A DNA stretch of 16,327 bases from JBKJTP01 sp046590195 (GCA_046590195.1 JBKJTP010000269.1:1-16327), one strand, 5' to 3'; shown: positions 1 through 8,097, counted from the stretch's first letter. The notes: generated by a model from the letters alone, not told the origin. Translations and numbers: made by a program.

Positions 1-3000
1 CTGATCGAAGGCTTTGCAACAGGATTCGTGAATCTTGATGTAGTATCGAACTCGATCTCCAGCTTATCTCGGCCCTGCACAAATTTCTTCTCCGGCACTT
101 GCACGCGGATCACTACGGAATCGCCATTGATGCCGCACATTCCGCGCGATGCAGCAAACGGAAACACTGGGCGTCCGGACTGTCCGTTAACGATGAACGA
201 GAGACTAACTTCATTGTCATTCTCATTCGATTCAGAGTACTCCTGGTCGGGATCTAACGTGATACGAAGGCTGTGCTGACCGAGCCGATTCGTATCAAGT
301 GGCAGACGCAGCGTGATAGTGTCCTTTACATGCAGGAACGGCAGCGTATCGCGAACTTCGAGTAGGATCGTCGATTCATCGCTAACCCGGATCGTGACCG
401 GATTCAGCGCGGAATATCCATAGTTGTGAATGATCGCCTCAACTTCAAACGTCGCTTCATCAGCCTCAAATACGTTACGTTCATCGCCCGCCGCGCTGCG
501 CAACTTTATGTCGGCGGCCTCAATGTGAAGCTCGGGCTGCGGACGAAACACAAAGGCCATCGCGGCATCTCCAAGGATGGAGTATTGCAGTCTACCATTT
601 TCGGCAAGATTGCCAAAGCTCGAGAGCGAGGAGAGCACCTTTGCAACGGTGAGCATCGACGCGATATTCAGCCTCTTTGCATCGTACGTGGTGTCCTGAA
701 AGAGCGAATCTTCGCGAAACATCTTGAACAACCATGCGGATAGCGTGAAGTCAAACGTGACCTCACCAAATCCGGTCGTACCAAACGCCATCACTACCCC
801 ACCGCCACGCGTACGCAAGAAGGCCTCATTCAATGTGATCGAATAGGGCTCGGCAAATGCTCCAGTTCGGCACGAGAGCGTGATGAACAGCGGGTACAAT
901 CCCTGATTGCGATAGAGACCCGGATCGCCGAAGAACACATCGGTGATGAACGTTGCACCATGACCCGCGAAGTGCACCAGCGATTTGCCTTCTCTTAGCT
1001 CACTTTGAAGACGGGGTACTTGTGTCACGTCGGTCTCGTGGAATACCTGTCGTGGCACACGAGTATCGACAATGTTCATCGGAGGGAAGCGAAGTCCTCC
1101 TTGATAGTTTGAATGACCCGGAGGGAATTCAGTATAGATCGTTACTTCCTCGGCAAATCGGAAGTGCTCGAATTCAGGTGGACCATTGCCACCGATGACG
1201 AACATGAACTCGCGATTCCATGCTTCTGGCGGACGTGACTCGTATTCGACGAGCTTTGAGACAAACGCTTCGCCATCCTCGACCGTCTCAGCCGGGATCC
1301 GTGCGATGATGACCTCGGGAAAGAGTGAGTCGATGCCCTCACCACTCACGGTAGTAAAGATGTAATCGCTTGCTGGTTTGCCAAACGTTGGTACAAGCGA
1401 GCGATGAGTTGTGATAGGATCGGAGGACAGTTCTGGTGCGGTGCGATTGACCTTAGGATCCCAGGTGCCATCGCCAAAGAGCGTTACGAACGCTGGTGGC
1501 GTACCCGAGTAATTGTGATACGCATAATCAATGAAGCGGCGGATCGCCCAGCTCTCGTCCGAGCCGAACGAGAATGCGTTGAATACCTCTTCCGTCGTCA
1601 CAACTTTCGAGCGAAGCCCAGCCGCTTCCCTTCTGAGCTTTAGCTTGTTCGCCTGAGCACCTGTATTGTTGTCGTTGAAGATCGGATGGGTCAGTACGAT
1701 GTAGTCTGCACCATTTAACTTGTCAAGGATCGACCACGCTTTGCCATCTTGATTGATCGCTTCGAGCTTTGCAGGCTTGAGGAATGACTGAGCTAGCGCG
1801 CCAACATATCGAGCATCGCCATTTGGCTCGTCAGGAAAGACGAAGGAGCCACCAACTGATTCTCTCGCGAGACGCGCGCCTTCTGTTAGGTTATAAAGCG
1901 TCACGCCGGAAGCATCCGGCTTAACGTTGTAGCTACTCCCTTGCGCAGGTATGACAAAGTCGAGCTGGTCCAGCGCGATCGCAGTATCTTGATTAGCGGC
2001 AATCGGGGAGGGCAACTGAACGCGATAGTTCTCAACCAATACCTCGTCAAGCGTTGAGGTTGTGCCGAGTGAAACGATCTCAACGATGTTCTGTCCTACG
2101 CGCAACAGTCCTGCGCTGACGGTTACCGTCCTGCCAAGCGAGTCGTAGGCATTAAATGACTGCTCGTCAACCACTTGATCGTTCAAACGTATCTGGATGC
2201 GATGATTATCAGGCATGCTCTCATCGTAAGACGAGCCATGCACCTGATAGGAAAGATCGATCGTCTTGCTTTGCGGATCACGAGGCAACGCACTCACAAC
2301 GAACGTGTCACGCAAGTTCTGCGTGGCTCGGAGTCGCTTCCAGATCCATCGCTCGCCTGTCACCCATTGTGTGCGGAAGATCGTCTCCTGATCGTCGCGC
2401 CGGTCTTTGCCATCGTAGAGATCAAAGTCGCGCTCGTGGTGCAGCGTGACGATGCCTTCGTCGATCGTGGCACTCGCAGCCGGTAGATCCCTCAGCGTAT
2501 ATCTCTTTGGTGTACCACCAGTCTTGCTTGATGTCGTCAGCCAATACGGGTTGACATCGGTCTCGACATTGTAGTGCTCACTGCCTATCCCGCGTAAACG
2601 TTCGCCATAGAATTCGATCGCTGTGAGTTTACCGCTTCCAGCTTTTTCGATCCAGATCGGAATTTCAACACCGCGATTGATCAGGCGCACCTGATCGGCA
2701 TCCCACGTGCTGACATCGAGCGATGTTGCCCTGAGTTCATTCGCGGTCAAGCGATACAGTCCATCATGCTTTACCGAGAGCTTGATGTATGGTGCGGACT
2801 GATCGATCCAGGCGATGATACTCTCATCGAATGCCTGAGGATTCGCGCCCTTGCCTCGTGGTACCACAAATGGCCCAGCAAAACGCTGAATGTCCTGGCT
2901 GTTCAGGACGAGATTGCGATAGACGTGCAGGAAGTGCCCATCGCGGAACGCCGTCTTTGCAGCCGATGGCGCAGAGTAAGTCAACTCGATAGTAAAACTC

Positions 3001-3677
3001 TCTAAAGCTTTGCTCTCACCGTTTGCGTTGAACTCCACCAGCGGCACTTGCACTTGCACCATCGTAACCTGGCGCATGCGGCCAGGGCCGACAGACTTTA
3101 ATGGCTGAACAGAAGCGCGTTGATACGTCACAGCGTCGTAAGTTCTTATCGAAGTCGTGTCATCAACCTGCTTTGCAAGCGGCACGAACTTGATGTTGCC
3201 GATACGACTTTTCTTTGAAACGATATGCTTCGTGTTCAACTCAGTTGCACCAGCCGGCACTGCAACGGAGAAGCTAAGATAGGGAATGGCGGGTTCGCCA
3301 GGTTTGCCAATGTTTGTGATCGCAGCACCGGCGGGCAGATCGGCTTCGGTTAACTTAGCCCATGAGACCTGCGAGAAGGCAATGCCGGTTGCATTGACGA
3401 CGTGTTGGTCGCTGCTCGTCACGAATGCAGATCCCAGCTCGATCCTGACAGACGTTGCCCACTTCGATCCGACATTCCTGGACGCAACCGCGATCGCTGG
3501 CTGCTTTACCTTTGTAGCGTATGAGCGGACGGCAGGCGACTTGCTCGGCTTCTTTATTTGCGTTTTCGCGACCTGCGACTGGCCGTGCGCATCGAGAGAT
3601 ACCAGCACGGATAGGGCCGCAAACACGATGGCAAGCGGCAGCGAGAGGGCTTTCAGTTGAGACAGTTTGAATTTCAC
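1..3677 (-). CDS. porU: PorU-like peptidase C25 (gingipain-type) protein, 3' end outside the window
   Basis: Family C25 cysteine peptidase resembling the T9SS sortase PorU, which in Bacteroidota removes C-terminal secretion signals from cargo at the cell surface. I read at least 1225 codons on the minus strand. The start is GTG at 3677, because an in-frame TAG lies two codons upstream and a signal peptide follows at once (hydrophobic core near residues 10-27, then DAHGQSQ). The long N-terminal region (about 30-640) looks like beta-rich prodomain. The C25 domain starts near residue 656 (GADYIVLTHP) and continues through LFGDGTWDP. The catalytic His is in HFAGHG (His906) and the catalytic Cys in TLSCRTGAF (Cys936). 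After about residue 1055 comes a CARDB/Ig-like segment ending in SESNENDNE. It lies downstream of the porD-like gene with a 94-bp gap and is probably co-transcribed. No C-terminal sorting domain can be judged because the end is missing, so a C25 cargo protease remains possible. Confidence 0.82.
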   Translation of the reverse strand, partial: MKFKLSQLKALSLPLAIVFAALSVLVSLDAHGQSQVAKTQIKKPSKSPAVRSYATKVKQPAIAVASRNVGSKWATSVRIELGSAFVTSSDQHVVNATGIAFSQVSWAKLTEADLPAGAAITNIGKPGEPAIPYLSFSVAVPAGATELNTKHIVSKKSRIGNIKFVPLAKQVDDTTSIRTYDAVTYQRASVQPLKSVGPGRMRQVTMVQVQVPLVEFNANGESKALESFTIELTYSAPSAAKTAFRDGHFLHVYRNLVLNSQDIQRFAGPFVVPRGKGANPQAFDESIIAWIDQSAPYIKLSVKHDGLYRLTANELRATSLDVSTWDADQVRLINRGVEIPIWIEKAGSGKLTAIEFYGERLRGIGSEHYNVETDVNPYWLTTSSKTGGTPKRYTLRDLPAASATIDEGIVTLHHERDFDLYDGKDRRDDQETIFRTQWVTGERWIWKRLRATQNLRDTFVVSALPRDPQSKTIDLSYQVHGSSYDESMPDNHRIQIRLNDQVVDEQSFNAYDSLGRTVTVSAGLLRVGQNIVEIVSLGTTSTLDEVLVENYRVQLPSPIAANQDTAIALDQLDFVIPAQGSSYNVKPDASGVTLYNLTEGARLARESVGGSFVFPDEPNGDARYVGALAQSFLKPAKLEAINQDGKAWSILDKLNGADYIVLTHPIFNDNNTGAQANKLKLRREAAGLRSKVVTTEEVFNAFSFGSDESWAIRRFIDYAYHNYSGTPPAFVTLFGDGTWDPKVNRTAPELSSDPITTHRSLVPTFGKPASDYIFTTVSGEGIDSLFPEVIIARIPAETVEDGEAFVSKLVEYESRPPEAWNREFMFVIGGNGPPEFEHFRFAEEVTIYTEFPPGHSNYQGGLRFPPMNIVDTRVPRQVFHETDVTQVPRLQSELREGKSLVHFAGHGATFITDVFFGDPGLYRNQGLYPLFITLSCRTGAFAEPYSITLNEAFLRTRGGGVVMAFGTTGFGEVTFDFTLSAWLFKMFREDSLFQDTTYDAKRLNIASMLTVAKVLSSLSSFGNLAENGRLQYSILGDAAMAFVFRPQPELHIEAADIKLRSAAGDERNVFEADEATFEVEAIIHNYGYSALNPVTIRVSDESTILLEVRDTLPFLHVKDTITLRLPLDTNRLGQHSLRITLDPDQEYSESNENDNEVSLSFIVNGQSGRPVFPFAASRGMCGINGDSVVIRVQVPEKKFVQGRDKLEIEFDTTSRFTNPVAKPSI

Positions 3678-3726
3678 GTCCTAAAAACCCGCGAGTTAGT
3701 GCGAATGATACATGAGGGATGGCTTA

Positions 3727-3745
3727 TTGACCCGACCAAGGTCAA
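3727..3745 (-). other. Small inverted repeat between porD-like and porU-like genes
   Basis: In the 94-bp gap a 6-bp inverted repeat, TTGACC and GGTCAA, surrounds a 7-nt loop. No T-run follows it, so it is not a convincing terminator. It could be a weak hairpin in the joint transcript or a protein-binding site. The rest of the gap shows nothing recognisable, and the only Shine-Dalgarno-like bases (AGGA) lie one base from the GTG, too close to work normally. Confidence 0.25.
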
Positions 3746-3771
3746 CGCCAGACTGTTGGAGAACGAGACGT

Positions 3772-4689
3772 CTATCGAATACCCTGCAATACGCGCTGCT
3801 TCGCTTCTTCGTAATAGTTCTGGTGCAGCGGATCGAGATAATCGAGCTTCTGAAAGTATGCGTTCAGGTTGTCTGGATAGAAACGAGCGAGATCTGCCAG
3901 CTCAGGGTACTTCGCTTCGAAGAACGTCCGAATGAACGGACTGCGGGCAAAGAAGCTGCTTGTGCGCTTGAGCGAGATCATACTGTCGATGACGACAGCC
4001 AGGTTCGCGCGAGCATCTTCAGGGTTCGAATTCTGCTGATCGAGTACCTTGTAGTTGTACTGCCACATCAGGTCACGATAGCCGCGGTTGTTGACGTTCA
4101 AGACATCCTCGATATACGCAAGTCGCGAGAATTGTCCTGTGCTCGAGAAGCTCTTATCCCAACCACGAGCCTGCGCTGAGGATCCGATGACGGCTATCTG
4201 GAGCGCTTGCTGAAAATATTGCGTGCCTTCCTGGCGCTTGTAGCTATCATAGTCGAGTCCGAGAATGACGTGCACGTAGAAATCGATCGCGCTCTCGAGC
4301 GGGCGCTGGTTCATGCCATGCTGGAATTCCTGACCGCGGACATACGGGAATTCGATCTTGTCATCGAAGAAGCGCGCCATGGTCGTGAGCTCGCTCGACT
4401 CATACAAAGGCCGGGTGCTTGAGACGAACATCTGGGCGTTGTACACGTCGCCGTTGGCGCCGACGATGTTGATCTGGAAGCTACACTTTATCCGCTCACC
4501 TGAGAACGAGGTCGTCCATTGGTTGCTATTGAGGTAGGCTTCGAGATCGCTTTTGAAGTTCTCCCATACGATCCGTTGCTCCTCTGGGAGTGCAGTAATA
4601 TTGAGCTCCACTATCGCATCAAGCTCCTGGGCGGTAGCTGTGCGTGTAGCAACGAGTAAAATGAGCGTCAGGAGAAGCTTTCGGACCAC
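3772..4689 (-). CDS. porD: PorD-like T9SS-associated protein (DUF4835 family)
   Basis: 305-residue exported protein of the DUF4835 family, named PorD in some T9SS annotations. Its precise role in the secretion apparatus is poorly defined. An N-terminal signal peptide (residues 1-20, LLLTLILLVATRTATA then QELD) is followed by family landmarks: an early ELNITALP segment, a CSFQINI strand (Cys69), VSSTRPLY (89-96), DFYVHVILGLDYDSY (136-150) and a C-terminal FFEAKYPELADL region. Length and order match Flavobacteria members of about 290-300 residues. The start is GTG at 4689: no CAT occurs on the plus strand between it and the upstream in-frame TAA, so an ATG start is impossible. No Shine-Dalgarno precedes it. 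It is the first gene of a minus-strand pair with the PorU-like gene, which supports a T9SS function. I recalled the family by motif resemblance and did not search. Confidence 0.8.
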   Translation of the reverse strand: MVRKLLLTLILLVATRTATAQELDAIVELNITALPEEQRIVWENFKSDLEAYLNSNQWTTSFSGERIKCSFQINIVGANGDVYNAQMFVSSTRPLYESSELTTMARFFDDKIEFPYVRGQEFQHGMNQRPLESAIDFYVHVILGLDYDSYKRQEGTQYFQQALQIAVIGSSAQARGWDKSFSSTGQFSRLAYIEDVLNVNNRGYRDLMWQYNYKVLDQQNSNPEDARANLAVVIDSMISLKRTSSFFARSPFIRTFFEAKYPELADLARFYPDNLNAYFQKLDYLDPLHQNYYEEAKQRVLQGIR

Positions 4690-4754
4690 GAGCAGAAGAT
4701 GAAAAAGTACCGTTTAAGAACCGGCTAAATCGAGCGAGAATCGGCCAAAATGGC

Positions 4755-4762
4755 TATTTTTG
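4755..4762 (+). promoter_or_regulatory. Possible Bacteroidota-type -7 element upstream of accD
   Basis: The 226-bp divergent gap between the porD-like gene and accD contains TATTTTTG, an exact match to the TAnnTTTG -7 element of Bacteroidota sigma-A promoters. I find no TTG -33 element at the expected distance, so this is half a promoter at best. If used, the accD leader would be about 145 nt. A four-base-pair hairpin (GCCA AAA TGGC) lies directly upstream. Nothing else stands out in the gap. Confidence 0.25.
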
Positions 4763-4915
4763 CAACCCAGCGTATATTGCGATAGTTCAGAAGCGACTAA
4801 CTCTTGCATTGTCATCCTTTGGCTGGGACGACGAGGCAACAATGAACACGTGTCTTAGGTCTTGCCTATCGGTGGATCCACTGCCGCAAGACAAATTCAC
4901 TTTTCTCAAAACTGA

Positions 4916-5770
4916 ATGTCCTGGTTTACCAGATCGAAACAGAATATCGATGTTGCTAGCAAACGCGACACCGATACCGTCCCTGACGGCACATGGGTCA
5001 AATGCTCAGACTGCAAAGAGCCCATTTACCGCAAGCAGCTCGAAGAGAGCCTCTACACCTGTCCGAAGTGCAACAAGCATTTCCGTATTGGCAGCGATGA
5101 ATATTTTGCCATTTTACTCGATAACGGCATCGAGCAGGAGATCGCACCCGGCCTGAAGCCTGGCGACCCGCTGACCTTTGTCGATACAAAGCCCTACCCT
5201 GCCCGTGTCGTCGAAGCGATCCGCAAGACCGGCCTTACTGAGGCCATCCGTGTGGGTCGCGGCACCATGGAGCAGATCCCTGTTACGTTAGCGGTCATGG
5301 ACTTCGCTTTCGTTGGTGGATCGATGGGCTCCGTGGTTGGTGAGAAGTTCTCGCGGGGCGTGGACGTCTCGATTGTTACCCGCAGTCCATTTATCAATGT
5401 TTCGAGTTCTGGAGGCGCGAGAATGCAGGAGGCGGCGATCTCGCTCATGCAGATGGCGAAAACGAGTTCGAAACTCGCTGAACTCGCCGAAGCACGACTC
5501 CCTTATATCTCCATCCTTACCGATCCAACCACCGGCGGAGTGACAGCTAGCTTTGCCATGCTTGGTGACTTTAACATCGCAGAGCCTAAAGCCCTGATCG
5601 GATTTGCAGGACCCCGCGTCGTAGAGCAGACGATCCGCAAGAAATTGCCACCCGGCTTCCAGCGCTCAGAGTTCGTGCAGGAGCACGGCTTTGTTGACAT
5701 GGTAGTCGATCGCAAGGAGCTGAAGTCCACTGTCGCGAATCTTCTTCGCATGACCATCCCGCGCCTGTAA
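4916..5770 (+). CDS. accD: Acetyl-CoA carboxylase carboxyltransferase subunit beta
   Basis: AccD, the beta subunit of the cytoplasmic carboxyltransferase that pairs with AccA to move CO2 from biotin to acetyl-CoA, giving malonyl-CoA for fatty acid synthesis. The 284-residue length is normal. The N-terminal four-cysteine zinc ribbon is complete: Cys30-x2-Cys33 and Cys49-x2-Cys52. It is followed by the crotonase-like carboxyltransferase core: FVGGSMGSVVGEKF near 127-140, SSSGGARMQE near 165-173, LTDPTTGGVTASFA near 200-214 and the FAGPRVVEQTIR motif near 230-241. The ATG at 4916 gives the family-typical MSWF start, but no Shine-Dalgarno is visible. The stop TAA shares its last A with the ATG of the arginase gene, so the two are almost certainly translated from one mRNA. 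accA is not in the window. Confidence 0.95.
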   Translation: MSWFTRSKQNIDVASKRDTDTVPDGTWVKCSDCKEPIYRKQLEESLYTCPKCNKHFRIGSDEYFAILLDNGIEQEIAPGLKPGDPLTFVDTKPYPARVVEAIRKTGLTEAIRVGRGTMEQIPVTLAVMDFAFVGGSMGSVVGEKFSRGVDVSIVTRSPFINVSSSGGARMQEAAISLMQMAKTSSKLAELAEARLPYISILTDPTTGGVTASFAMLGDFNIAEPKALIGFAGPRVVEQTIRKKLPPGFQRSEFVQEHGFVDMVVDRKELKSTVANLLRMTIPRL

Positions 5771-6720
5771 TGACAACCGAAACACAGCCTGTCGAGAGCG
5801 CCACGAAAACGGAGTGGAAAGTACGCGTCATCGGCTTCCCGATGGATCTTGGTGCTGGCCGACGCGGTGTCGACATGGGTCCCTCTGCGCTACGTATTGC
5901 AGGCGTTGGCGATAAGCTAGCTGCGCTAGGCTACACGGTGCTCGATAGCGGCGATGTTGACATCAAGACCGCAGAGATCCAGGATATTGCAAATCCGCGG
6001 CTACGGTATTTACCCGAGATCACGCATGCGTGCTCAGTGCTGGCTAGCGAGGTCGAGAGCGCTCTTGACAACGATGAGTTTCCGCTCGTCCTCGGCGGCG
6101 ATCACTCGATGGCGATTGGGACGATCGCAGGTATCGCGGCTCACTGTAAAAAGAATAACAAACGTCTCGGTGTGATCTGGATCGACGCGCATAGCGATAT
6201 CAATCTTCCCGATACATCACCGAGCGGCAATATCCATGGCATGCCCGTGGCAGTCTCGCTTGGTATGGGAGCGCCTGAGCTCACGAAGATCGGTGGCGAT
6301 TTTATAAAGCTGCATCCGCATGAGATCGTGATGATCGGACTTCGTTCAGTTGATGAAGGCGAGCGTGCGCTGATCAAGAAGCTCAAGATCGAGTCCTACA
6401 CTATGGCCGATGTGGATAAGCAGGGCATCCACCGCATCATCGCAAAAGTACTTTCCTCGATGCGTGCAAAGGTGGATCACCTGCATGTAAGCTTTGATCT
6501 GGATTCCGTCGATCCGATGTTCGCAAGCGGTGTTGGTACGCCGGTACCTGGTGGACTGACCTATCGCGAAGCTCACCTTATTATGGAAGCGATTGCTGAT
6601 ACTGGCTACATGGCGTCGATGGAAGTTGCAGAAGTGAACCCGATCCTCGACAACAAGAACGCAAGTGCTGAGGCGGCTGCAGAGCTCATTGCGAGCAGTA
6701 TGGGCAAGCGTATCCTCTGA
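5770..6720 (+). CDS. rocF: Arginase
   Basis: Arginase of the ureohydrolase family, hydrolysing L-arginine to ornithine and urea at a binuclear manganese centre in the cytoplasm. All metal ligands are visible: His112 in GGDHS, Asp139/His141/Asp143 in DAHSD, and Asp243/Asp245 in SFDLDSVDP. SGNIHGMPVA (152-161) is the arginase version of the substrate loop and argues against agmatinase or formimidoylglutamase. EVAEVNP (285-291) is also conserved. The 316 residues compare with about 300 in bacterial arginases; the extra length is a short polar N-terminus (residues 1-15). The ATG overlaps the accD stop codon (TAATG), which implies translational coupling rather than a separate ribosome binding site. 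panC follows after 27 bp. The link between arginine breakdown and fatty acid or pantothenate genes is not obvious and may only reflect operon packing. Confidence 0.93.
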   Translation: MTTETQPVESATKTEWKVRVIGFPMDLGAGRRGVDMGPSALRIAGVGDKLAALGYTVLDSGDVDIKTAEIQDIANPRLRYLPEITHACSVLASEVESALDNDEFPLVLGGDHSMAIGTIAGIAAHCKKNNKRLGVIWIDAHSDINLPDTSPSGNIHGMPVAVSLGMGAPELTKIGGDFIKLHPHEIVMIGLRSVDEGERALIKKLKIESYTMADVDKQGIHRIIAKVLSSMRAKVDHLHVSFDLDSVDPMFASGVGTPVPGGLTYREAHLIMEAIADTGYMASMEVAEVNPILDNKNASAEAAAELIASSMGKRIL

Positions 6721-6747
6721 TCCTCCTTACGTACTTCCCCTACAACA

Positions 6748-7602
6748 GTGAGGACGATCACAACCATTAAGGAGATGCGCGCGGCTATTGCGGCCTTGCG
6801 CGGTGCTGAGAAGAAGATCGGATTTGTCCCAACGATGGGCGCACTTCATGAGGGCCACCTCTCCCTTGTCGATCTCGCAAAGAAGAATAGCGATGCAACG
6901 GTCGTTAGTATCTTCGTCAATCCAACGCAGTTTTCACCAGGAGAAGACTTCGAAAAGTACCCTCGCACTGTCGAAGATGATGCGCGGATGCTCGTCGAGA
7001 AAGACGTCGAGTTTCTCTTCCTCCCAAATGCGAAAGAGATCTATCCTGAAGGTGCAGCGACAAGTGTGCATGTAGCTGGCATCACGTCAGAGTTTGAAGG
7101 CGCGATCCGGCCAGATCACTTTGATGGAGTAGCAACTGTGGTGGCAGCGCTTTTCAATATCGTCCAGCCTCACTTCAGTTACTTCGGGCAGAAAGATGCT
7201 CAACAGGTTGCCGTTGTCAAGCGGATGGTCAAGGATCTTCACATGCCGATCGAGATCGTCGTTGGTGAAACGGTCCGTGAAGAGGGCAGCCTGGCGATGA
7301 GCTCTCGGAATCGATATCTGTCAAACGAACAGCGAGCACAATCACAGCTTCTCTCAAGGGTTCTGTTCCAGATCAGGGACTCGCTGATCAACGGGACGAG
7401 TTTTGAATCCGCGAGATCGGAAGCTATGGGCAAGCTCTCGAAAGAGGCTCCCATCGCTCAGGTTGACTATCTGGACCTCGTTGACTCAGAAACATTTCAA
7501 AAATTAGCCTCGTTTGAGGGCCGTGACACGGGGACTGTTGTTCTGGCAGCAAGGTTCGGGAATACAAGACTGCTTGATAACATTCTAATCAAGCGTACGT
7601 AA
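6748..7602 (+). CDS. panC: Pantothenate synthetase (pantoate--beta-alanine ligase)
   Basis: PanC condenses pantoate with beta-alanine using ATP, through a pantoyl-adenylate, in the last step of vitamin B5 synthesis. The 284 residues match the family. Visible motifs are PTMGALHEGH (residues 28-37, with His34 and His37 of the nucleotidyltransferase HxGH signature), FVNPTQF (56-62), FGQKDAQQ (146-153, Lys149), and SSRNRYLS (185-192). The start is GTG at 6748, which gives the normal N-terminus (RTITTIKEMRAAI). It has no Shine-Dalgarno. The upstream 27-bp gap instead holds TCCTCCTT, the complement of one. Its substrate beta-alanine is made by the product of the next gene, panD. panB and panE are not in the window. 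Confidence 0.96.
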   Translation: MRTITTIKEMRAAIAALRGAEKKIGFVPTMGALHEGHLSLVDLAKKNSDATVVSIFVNPTQFSPGEDFEKYPRTVEDDARMLVEKDVEFLFLPNAKEIYPEGAATSVHVAGITSEFEGAIRPDHFDGVATVVAALFNIVQPHFSYFGQKDAQQVAVVKRMVKDLHMPIEIVVGETVREEGSLAMSSRNRYLSNEQRAQSQLLSRVLFQIRDSLINGTSFESARSEAMGKLSKEAPIAQVDYLDLVDSETFQKLASFEGRDTGTVVLAARFGNTRLLDNILIKRT

Positions 7603-7628
7603 GACTTAGGGATCAGGTATCGTTGAAA

Positions 7629-7658
7629 AGGTAACGCTCTGTTTGTAATTAGGTAACG
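7629..7658. repeat. Two AGGTAACG direct repeats upstream of panD
   Basis: AGGTAACG occurs at 7629-7636 and again at 7651-7658, exactly 22 bp apart (about two helical turns). The second copy directly adjoins the panD Shine-Dalgarno. Equal faces of the helix suggest a possible operator or a duplicated mRNA element. A chance duplication in 68 bp cannot be excluded. Confidence 0.35.
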
Positions 7659-7665
7659 AAGGAGG
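7659..7665 (+). promoter_or_regulatory. Consensus Shine-Dalgarno of panD
   Basis: AAGGAGG ends 5 nt before the panD ATG at 7671. It fixes the start codon and is the only full consensus ribosome binding site before any gene start in this window. Confidence 0.9.
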
Positions 7666-7670
7666 ACACT

Positions 7671-8057
7671 ATGAAGCGCAGTATGTTCAAATCGAAGGTG
7701 CACCGTGCAACGGTGACGCAGGCTGAGCTTTATTACGAAGGCTCGCTGACGCTCGATACCGAGCTCATGCGTGCAGCCGATCTCTATCAGTTCGAGCACG
7801 TCCACATTGTGAACGTCAACAATGGCGAACGCTTCGAGACCTATCTGATCGAGGGTCCTGCGGGCTCAGGAGTCGTGTGCCTTAATGGCGCAGCAGCACG
7901 CCGTGCAGCGGTTGGCGATGAGGTCATCATCATCAGTTATGGCGAGTACGAGGACTCGGAAGAGCTTCGCTACCACAAGCCGATCGTCGTGAAGGTCGAC
8001 AAGGAGAACAAGATCAAGGAGATCGTCAATTCGATCGAAGCCTTTACAACCGTCTAA
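7671..8057 (+). CDS. panD: Aspartate 1-decarboxylase proenzyme
   Basis: PanD decarboxylates L-aspartate to beta-alanine, the second substrate of PanC. It is a pyruvoyl enzyme made as a proenzyme that cleaves itself between Gly24 and Ser25, in YYEGSLT (residues 21-27), to form the pyruvoyl group. Other active-site positions are present: Lys9 and His11 in SKVHRA, Arg54, Thr57 and Tyr58 in ERFETYLI, and Asn72 in LNGAAAR (71-77). The 128 residues equal the family's usual length. The start is fixed by a strong Shine-Dalgarno. It lies 68 bp after panC and is the last gene before a strong terminator, so it ends the accD-arginase-panC-panD unit. The 68-bp gap carries direct repeats that might give panD its own control. 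Confidence 0.97.
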   Translation: MKRSMFKSKVHRATVTQAELYYEGSLTLDTELMRAADLYQFEHVHIVNVNNGERFETYLIEGPAGSGVVCLNGAAARRAAVGDEVIIISYGEYEDSEELRYHKPIVVKVDKENKIKEIVNSIEAFTTV

Positions 8058-8080
8058 GCAAGACCTTTGATGGTCTGCTT
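8056..8080 (+). other. Hairpin overlapping the panD stop codon
   Basis: AAGC then AGACC (8056-8065, separated by one bulged A) pairs with GGTCT then GCTT (8072-8080) around the loop TTTGAT. The stem starts in the last two bases of the panD TAA. A short T-run (8088-8093) comes 7 nt later, so it may act with the next hairpin as a 3' stabiliser or tandem terminator. Confidence 0.45.
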
Positions 8081-8097
8081 TGGATGAGTTTTTGTAG

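Noticed and set aside
28..3935. Many short plus-strand open frames across the left 4 kb
   Set aside because: They lie antisense to the continuous C25/PorU-like and PorD-like frames, which carry clear family motifs.
4741..4766. Terminator before accD (GCCA AAA TGGC plus TATTTTT)
   Set aside because: The stem has only 4 bp and no gene on the plus strand lies upstream to be terminated; a promoter element explains the T-run at least as well.
4809..5156. 115-codon frame overlapping the start of accD
   Set aside because: It is out of frame with AccD, whose zinc ribbon starts inside it, and shows no recognisable features.
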